In this document: positions 59,385 to 64,000 of the stretch, piece by piece | Layout: each line of letters opens with the position of its first letter | Position numbering within the stretch: position 1 is the first letter of the stretch | Origin: Candidatus Zixiibacteriota bacterium | GTDB lineage: Bacteria; Zixibacteria; MSB-5A5; GN15; FEB-12 | Reading direction: 5' to 3' | Length of the DNA: 64,000 bases | NCBI GenBank assembly: GCA_035380245.1 | Contig: DAOSXA010000002.1 | Coordinates: forward strand, 806,001-870,000 | Translations under genes and position numbers: made by a program | The notes under the pieces: generated by a model | Database searches by the model: none | Seen by the model: the letters and a program-made list of their open reading frames with translations, nothing else | What the model was told of the DNA's origin: nothing

Positions 59385-60842
59385 TCAATTATCGGACGAA
59401 CCGGTCGTGTCCGTGTTTAACTCAGTTGGTATGGCAGCCTGGACCGCCTCTATTACATCGTTGTAGCTGATCGAACCATAGCGATGCTTCGTCAGGAAAT
59501 CACGCACAACCGAAACGAGCATTTCATGGCCGATGGCTTTTTCGTGACGCCCGAGGAAATTTATCGTTTCGTATGGCTCTCTTTGATAGGGCATCTCCGG
59601 CGCCACTGCTATCTGCATGAACTGCAGCAGGTCCCAGGGTTCCCGCGTGAGAATGTCATAGTATGGACCGAATGCAGGCATGAGGTAGCTTTCGGCGATG
59701 GAGCGAATAACACCTTCGACCAGAAATGTCGTATCCGGGTCGAGTGTAAACAACGAACCGAACGGACCGGTATAATCCATATAGTCGCCGGCCACAAACC
59801 TGAGAGCGGCATGCGGTGGCGGACCGAAGTTACGATCATAACGCTCCAGGATTTTTTTCGCTACGGAGATACCATGCCCGCCCCAGACCTCGGCTTGATC
59901 GGGGCTATAACACACATCCAGAACGACGCCATCGACAACGGTGCGATCTCTTATGAACCGAGGAGCAAACACCAGCGGGAGGTAGTATTCGTTTTCCAGT
60001 CGCACGAAGAAGCGTTTCCAACCGCCTTCAAATTCCGGGGTGTAACGGCGTCCCAGATATGTCAGTTGATGGGCATTGAAGAGATCAACATAAACACTAT
60101 CTTCGGTCATCGATGGAAACAAACCAAATATCTCTTTCTCGTTGACCAATTCCCCCGGCGCAACCATATCCCAGGAACTGTCGACCGCGATCGACACCGT
60201 AAAGCGTCCCAGAAGCGGACCTTTCGGCTCTAGTCCCTGTTTGCCGTTGATCCAGACTGAGTCTTCACCAAACTCAACTATTTTCGGGAACCAATCGTTA
60301 AAGGATACCGGCCCGTTCTCGTCCGACTTATTCCCGGATCGCGACCGTATTGTCCCCATAAAAAAAGCCGTTTCATTCGGCCTGATCAAAACCGGCAGGT
60401 GAATACGGATAACATTATCGTTCAATTCAATCTGATCGACGGTCAACGGGACACCCTGAAACAACAGTGAGTCGATCAGGCAATACCCGCTCCGACTCCC
60501 ATCCAGTTCTGCCAGCCAACCGGCATCGACCGAGTCCGGTTCAGGACGCTGAGAATCGCGCCGTGTTCTTATATGGAGGGGAAGTTCCTCACCTAAACAG
60601 ACATCCGTCAGCGTATCGTTCGAATCATTTCGAAAGGTAATCTCAATCCGACCGCTGACAAAACCGGAGTCCGGAAAAGCCTGCATTTGCAGGCGATACG
60701 CAACCGGCGGCACATGAAAACTACCCGGTTGCGGAAAATCATGACCGCGATGTTGAGCCGAAACCGATACCGGGATACTGCCTAATCCCAGCAGACCAAC
60801 AGCCAGAATGACCGAGGCAGCTTTTTGAAACGATTCGAACAT
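59385..60842 (-). CDS. Exported M1-peptidase-like protein lacking the zinc site
   Basis: A 485-residue exported protein with a signal peptide ending SVSAQ. The layout follows the N-terminal and catalytic regions of M1 aminopeptidases: an opening strand set (YRLQMQAFPDSGFVSGRI, then NDSNDTL), the WFPKIVEFGEDSVW signature (about 180-195) and an ISVAKKILERYDRNFG helix (about 325-340). Where M1 enzymes have GxMEN and HExxH, this protein reads GDYMDYTGPFGSLF and IRSIAESYL, so the metal ligands are absent. It is likely a non-catalytic binding or scaffold relative. It precedes the S8 protease gene by 27 bases and follows the AsmA gene by 8 bases. Confidence 0.72.
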   Translation of the reverse strand: MFESFQKAASVILAVGLLGLGSIPVSVSAQHRGHDFPQPGSFHVPPVAYRLQMQAFPDSGFVSGRIEITFRNDSNDTLTDVCLGEELPLHIRTRRDSQRPEPDSVDAGWLAELDGSRSGYCLIDSLLFQGVPLTVDQIELNDNVIRIHLPVLIRPNETAFFMGTIRSRSGNKSDENGPVSFNDWFPKIVEFGEDSVWINGKQGLEPKGPLLGRFTVSIAVDSSWDMVAPGELVNEKEIFGLFPSMTEDSVYVDLFNAHQLTYLGRRYTPEFEGGWKRFFVRLENEYYLPLVFAPRFIRDRTVVDGVVLDVCYSPDQAEVWGGHGISVAKKILERYDRNFGPPPHAALRFVAGDYMDYTGPFGSLFTLDPDTTFLVEGVIRSIAESYLMPAFGPYYDILTREPWDLLQFMQIAVAPEMPYQREPYETINFLGRHEKAIGHEMLVSVVRDFLTKHRYGSISYNDVIEAVQAAIPTELNTDTTGSSDN

Positions 60843-60850
60843 GATGTCTT

Positions 60851-63673
60851 CTACTTATTCAGCAATCCCTTCAGAGCATCTTCAAGCTGCCCCTTGGCTC
60901 CATCTTTGAGCGCTTCGGAGAGGTCAATTCCTACCTTCGGCTTATCAACCGTACCCGACACCGTCAGCGGCAGCTTGATGCGTTTCGTGGCGCTCTTGCC
61001 ACCGAGCAGCCCGCCTAGCGCTGAAGTTACTCCGCTTTGGTTCATCAGTTCGGAGGTCATCGACTCGGACAAGAACAACGAACCGTTGTACGAGATATCA
61101 CCGTTGAAACCATAGAAACCATCGAGCGTCAGATCGCCGATATTGCCAAGAGAGGTTTTGAGCGCGTCAACCATCACCTTGCCGTCCTGCACCTTGATCT
61201 TGGAAGCTAGATTCTTCAGCGTCTGTTCCTTTTCGATGGATTTGCCCGCTTTCTCAGCCAGGCCGCTCAAAGCCCCGAGCATGGCGTCCGGCGTAACCAG
61301 TTTCCCCTGATTCATGTCGGCATTACCGTCCACCGTGAGGGCATTCAGAAAATCTTCCGGCTCCCAACCGGCAGCGTCATAGGTACCGGTCAGATTAACT
61401 TTGCCGTACACCATGCCGCCGAAATTGGAAAATCGAGACACGAAATCGTTCGCCTCAATGTCCTTAGCTTCGAACGAGCCGTCGTATTTAGGTTGTTCGA
61501 AATCGTTGAGGTCAATAGTCGTCGTACCGCTGACCTTGCCGGTGTAAACATCCGCCTCGATATCCCAGCATTCGATCACCAGATCCTTGATCCGCACACG
61601 CCCGGTCACATTGGTAAAATCCATCTCGCTGTAAACGAGCGAATCAATGGCGAACCGCCCGCGACCGTCGAGATCGGGCAGAATCAGCGGCGGGGTGGAA
61701 TCGACCGGCAGCGTGCTGCGGTTGGTGCCGGAGCCGGGCACCGCCTCGGGGAACATACGGTCGAAATCGAAACGACCGGATTCGAGCACGAATACGAACA
61801 GCGGCTTTTTGACCTTGGATCGATCTACTACATCCAGCGGCAAAAGGTACGGGAAAGGATCGGACAATTTCCCCTTAAGGGAGATATCGCTGGAAACGAA
61901 CTGCACCTCGAACGACTGGATATCTATCGTATCCGGGGTGATTCGCATCTCGGTTGAAAAATGTTCGACCGGCTCGGGCAGGAGCGAGTCGCGATAGAAC
62001 GCATCTCGGACCGCCAGACTGCCCTGGGGTTTGAAATTGGATTGTTTTGAAGCATCTCCCGCTAATTTGATATCGAACTCCGCCGTGCCGCCCACTTCCG
62101 GCTTGCCTGCTTGCGGAAGGAATGGAGCAACGAGTCCCAACGCCAGCTTACCGGCGATTTTTCCGTCCACCGAGGGAACCACGTTGGCGGCGGCAGCCGA
62201 ATCGGCCATCAGGTAGGGAATCAGATTGTTGATTCGCCCTGAAAATGAGACTTTCCCCGAGGGCATATTAGCTACAAAATCATTTACCCGAGTCAGGCTG
62301 TTGTCAAAATAGGCATCCAGCCTGAAATTCTGAATCGGCTCAGGGATTACGGTGCTGTTGTATTTACCGCTGTCGATTTTGATATTACCGGAGAACTCAA
62401 GCTGTTCCGGTTTTTCCACCAACCCGGCAAACTTGGCTGAGAAACTCATATTGCCGGACAGATCGGTGTTTTGATCGGCTGGAAGAAACGGTTGCACGAA
62501 CGCCAGATTGAGCCGACCGGCCAGCTCACCGTTGATTGCCGGATTATCGAAATGATCGACGATCACATATCCCTTGAGCGGCTCACCATCGAAAGTACCG
62601 TCCTCAATGTTCATACGAAGATTATCCGGTTCGAAATCCACCAGTGCTTTCTCGAGTTTCAGCACTCCCGGAATATCGGCCATCTTCATGGTTGTCCGTC
62701 CGATCGTTGCTGTTCCGCTGTATGAGAGACCGTCTTCGACCGCGCCGTCGTATTTCACATCGGCGTCAAGGGTGAACTGACCCGTCAGGTCAATCCCCTC
62801 AAGCAGTTCGGTTTGACCGGCGGGCATCAGATTGAACAGGTCAGCCACGTCGATCGCTCGTGATTTGATATTGCCGTTCGCAGAGAGGGCCTCTCCCCCC
62901 AAGTCGACTCGACCGGTTAAATCGAACGCGAGACCGTTGATCGTGAGTTCCGTTTCGTCAACGGCAATACTCTGATGCCGGAAATCATACTCGGCCTTGT
63001 AATCCAGACCGACCTGAAATCCGCCGTAAGTTTCCCCTGAAGTGAAGTAAAGCGAGTCAATCCGGAGTTTTCCCGATGACTGATAGATACCTTCCCGAGG
63101 CGTAGTTAACGAGGTTTCCAATCCCAGCCCCAGCAGTCGAGCCGCTACCCCGGAGGAGTCATCGCGGTATTCTACCGCACCATCCTCTATCTGCAACTTA
63201 TCGAATGTCACCGCCGCCATTGCCGTTTTGGCCTCGGCGGGCACATCCTTAACCGCCTCGGTTGGGGCGTTTTCATCGACTGTCGCGAAGGTGTAGTTGT
63301 TCGTTCCGTCAGCCTGCTTGGTCATGGAAATGCGCGGTCCATTGACAATCAACCGGTCAACCGCCAGGTCACCGGTAATAAGCGGCAACAGTTGCAGTTT
63401 GACGTCGATATTGTCGGCCGCCAGAAAATTCCCATCTTCCATGTCCGGCGGATTACTCACGAATACACCCTCGAGCTTGATTCCCAATCCGCCCCAGAGG
63501 GAGACATCGATTCCATCGATCTTGATCTGCCGTCCGAGTTTGGCCTCGCCCTCCTCGATAGCCATGGCTTTGATCTTGTCGGCCGGGAGAAATATCTTGA
63601 GTGCCAGAAAAGCCAAAAGAAACAGGGCCATAACAATTCCAGCCAGCCAGGCTAGTATTTTCAGCAGTTTCAT
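60851..63673 (-). CDS. AsmA-family envelope protein
   Basis: A 940-residue protein with one N-terminal membrane anchor (about 5-28) and a very long periplasmic beta-rich body, the design of AsmA/TamB-type proteins that bridge inner and outer membrane and move phospholipids. Typical stretches are FLPADKIKAMAIEEGEAKLGRQIKID (short form LPADKIK...A...LGR.I.I), LAADNIDVKLQLLPLITGDLAVDRLIVNGPRI in part, and a C-terminal domain with KIKVQDGKVMVDALKTSLGNIGDLTLDG. Repeats of the form GNI.ID.G.Y...VIP.P are visible. It is the first gene of the run that continues with the M1-like and S8 genes. Confidence 0.86.
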   Translation of the reverse strand: MKLLKILAWLAGIVMALFLLAFLALKIFLPADKIKAMAIEEGEAKLGRQIKIDGIDVSLWGGLGIKLEGVFVSNPPDMEDGNFLAADNIDVKLQLLPLITGDLAVDRLIVNGPRISMTKQADGTNNYTFATVDENAPTEAVKDVPAEAKTAMAAVTFDKLQIEDGAVEYRDDSSGVAARLLGLGLETSLTTPREGIYQSSGKLRIDSLYFTSGETYGGFQVGLDYKAEYDFRHQSIAVDETELTINGLAFDLTGRVDLGGEALSANGNIKSRAIDVADLFNLMPAGQTELLEGIDLTGQFTLDADVKYDGAVEDGLSYSGTATIGRTTMKMADIPGVLKLEKALVDFEPDNLRMNIEDGTFDGEPLKGYVIVDHFDNPAINGELAGRLNLAFVQPFLPADQNTDLSGNMSFSAKFAGLVEKPEQLEFSGNIKIDSGKYNSTVIPEPIQNFRLDAYFDNSLTRVNDFVANMPSGKVSFSGRINNLIPYLMADSAAAANVVPSVDGKIAGKLALGLVAPFLPQAGKPEVGGTAEFDIKLAGDASKQSNFKPQGSLAVRDAFYRDSLLPEPVEHFSTEMRITPDTIDIQSFEVQFVSSDISLKGKLSDPFPYLLPLDVVDRSKVKKPLFVFVLESGRFDFDRMFPEAVPGSGTNRSTLPVDSTPPLILPDLDGRGRFAIDSLVYSEMDFTNVTGRVRIKDLVIECWDIEADVYTGKVSGTTTIDLNDFEQPKYDGSFEAKDIEANDFVSRFSNFGGMVYGKVNLTGTYDAAGWEPEDFLNALTVDGNADMNQGKLVTPDAMLGALSGLAEKAGKSIEKEQTLKNLASKIKVQDGKVMVDALKTSLGNIGDLTLDGFYGFNGDISYNGSLFLSESMTSELMNQSGVTSALGGLLGGKSATKRIKLPLTVSGTVDKPKVGIDLSEALKDGAKGQLEDALKGLLNK

Positions 63674-63777
63674 ATTCTCGCCTCGAACGTTTGGGGTTCG
63701 GTCAAAGACTCACATTTACTCATTGTACACTAACTGAGTACGAACGGGCGATCAATTAAAAACGGGGTTGCTACCGG

Positions 63778-63802
63778 CGGGACAAGTTCCCCGAGACCTG
63801 CC
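63778..63802. repeat. Degenerate REP-like hairpin
   Basis: GGGACAAGTTCC then CCGAGACCTGCC, a weak relative of the GGCAGGTCTC family, lying directly before the third MITE-like copy. Proximity to that element is also seen at 971-1173 and 9206-9438. Confidence 0.35.
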
Positions 63803-63826
63803 ACCGGTTGCCCCCAATCGCGTACG

Positions 63827-63973
63827 GATTGTTGACAAACCTCAATCGCGGCAGAGACAAGCCCCGCCGCTACGCGTTAAAGAGCCCTAACCTCGCGTAG
63901 CGGGCAGCTTTGTATCGCCCGCATTACAGTTGTGTTTTACTGAATATCCGCGTGTATGACTTTTTCAACACTC
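63827..63973 (+). repeat. MITE-like 147-bp dispersed repeat, copy 3
   Basis: Starts GATTGTTGACAAAC and ends CTTTTTCAACACTC, the same length as the copies at 1027 and 9292. It occupies most of the 327-base gap 63674-64000, which contains no gene. After it the window ends with a partial copy of the GTAGCCCGGGAT palindrome. The AsmA promoter should lie between 63674 and 63780; a TACAAT box is present there but no matching -35. Confidence 0.8.
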
Positions 63974-64000
63974 CCCGTAGCCGGGAGACTTGTATCCCAG

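Noticed and set aside
1..64000. CRISPR arrays, rRNA or tRNA genes
   Set aside because: No regularly spaced direct repeats and no T-loop or anticodon-arm pattern with a convincing cloverleaf was found by eye; a covariance-model scan would be needed to exclude tRNAs fully.

Overview
The window reads as chromosomal DNA of a Gram-negative, free-living bacterium, most likely a member of the FCB-group candidate phyla such as Zixibacteria. That placement is an inference. It rests on secreted proteins ending in paired dockerin-like repeats of the type DI(T/S/G)DLV.LV..MF..GP, FlgD/T9SS-like C-terminal sorting domains, a Bacteroidetes-style three-gene succinate dehydrogenase, outer-membrane porin and AsmA genes, and many exported proteins with cohesin-like folds. 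Coding density is high, most genes lie on the minus strand, and base composition is moderate (a little over half GC by eye).

Layout. 1-5.5 kb: a truncated secreted protein, an orphan citrate-lyase-alpha-like CoA transferase and three exported proteins of unknown function. 5.8-9.2 kb: sdhCAB on the plus strand. 9.6-12 kb: a large beta-helix surface protein with TSP3-like repeats and a dockerin-like tail. 12.2-18.6 kb (minus): a Nudix hydrolase, an M24 peptidase, a metallo-beta-lactamase-fold hydrolase, threonine aldolase, a cold-shock protein, a CTP-dependent polyprenol/dolichol kinase-like protein and a two-domain parvulin lipoprotein. 19-20 kb: a GC-rich Ntn-hydrolase gene that looks foreign, then malic enzyme-phosphotransacetylase (maeB).

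22.7-38.4 kb is the most interesting block: one long minus-strand run comprising murJ, comEC, a DUF4388/PATAN protein, a small membrane protein, a TPR-roadblock protein, a membrane-anchored roadblock protein, a stand-alone roadblock protein, an MglA-like GTPase with a long disordered tail, an MglB-like protein, pilB, pilT, pilC and a PilS-like kinase. It looks like a type IV pilus motor module wired to an expanded MglA/roadblock polarity switch, next to DNA-uptake and envelope genes.

38.4-47.7 kb holds rpsT, two unassigned proteins, a papain-like protease with PKD, cohesin-like and dockerin-like modules, a thioesterase, a lipoprotein, argF, a porin and a LiaF-like membrane protein. 47.7-54.7 kb is a conserved housekeeping run: yicC-gmk-rpoZ-topA-xerC-hslV-hslU. 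Directly upstream are two genes that look like a split histidine kinase: one has an ATPase domain but no phosphoacceptor histidine, the other has a histidine-bearing dimerisation domain and a degenerate receiver but no ATPase domain. 57.4-63.7 kb encodes a subtilisin-like protease, an M1-peptidase-like protein without zinc ligands and an AsmA-family protein.

Three 147-bp copies of a MITE-like dispersed repeat (1.0, 9.3 and 63.8 kb) and several short palindromic hairpins occupy the larger gaps. I saw no rRNA, tRNA, CRISPR array or complete transposase gene.
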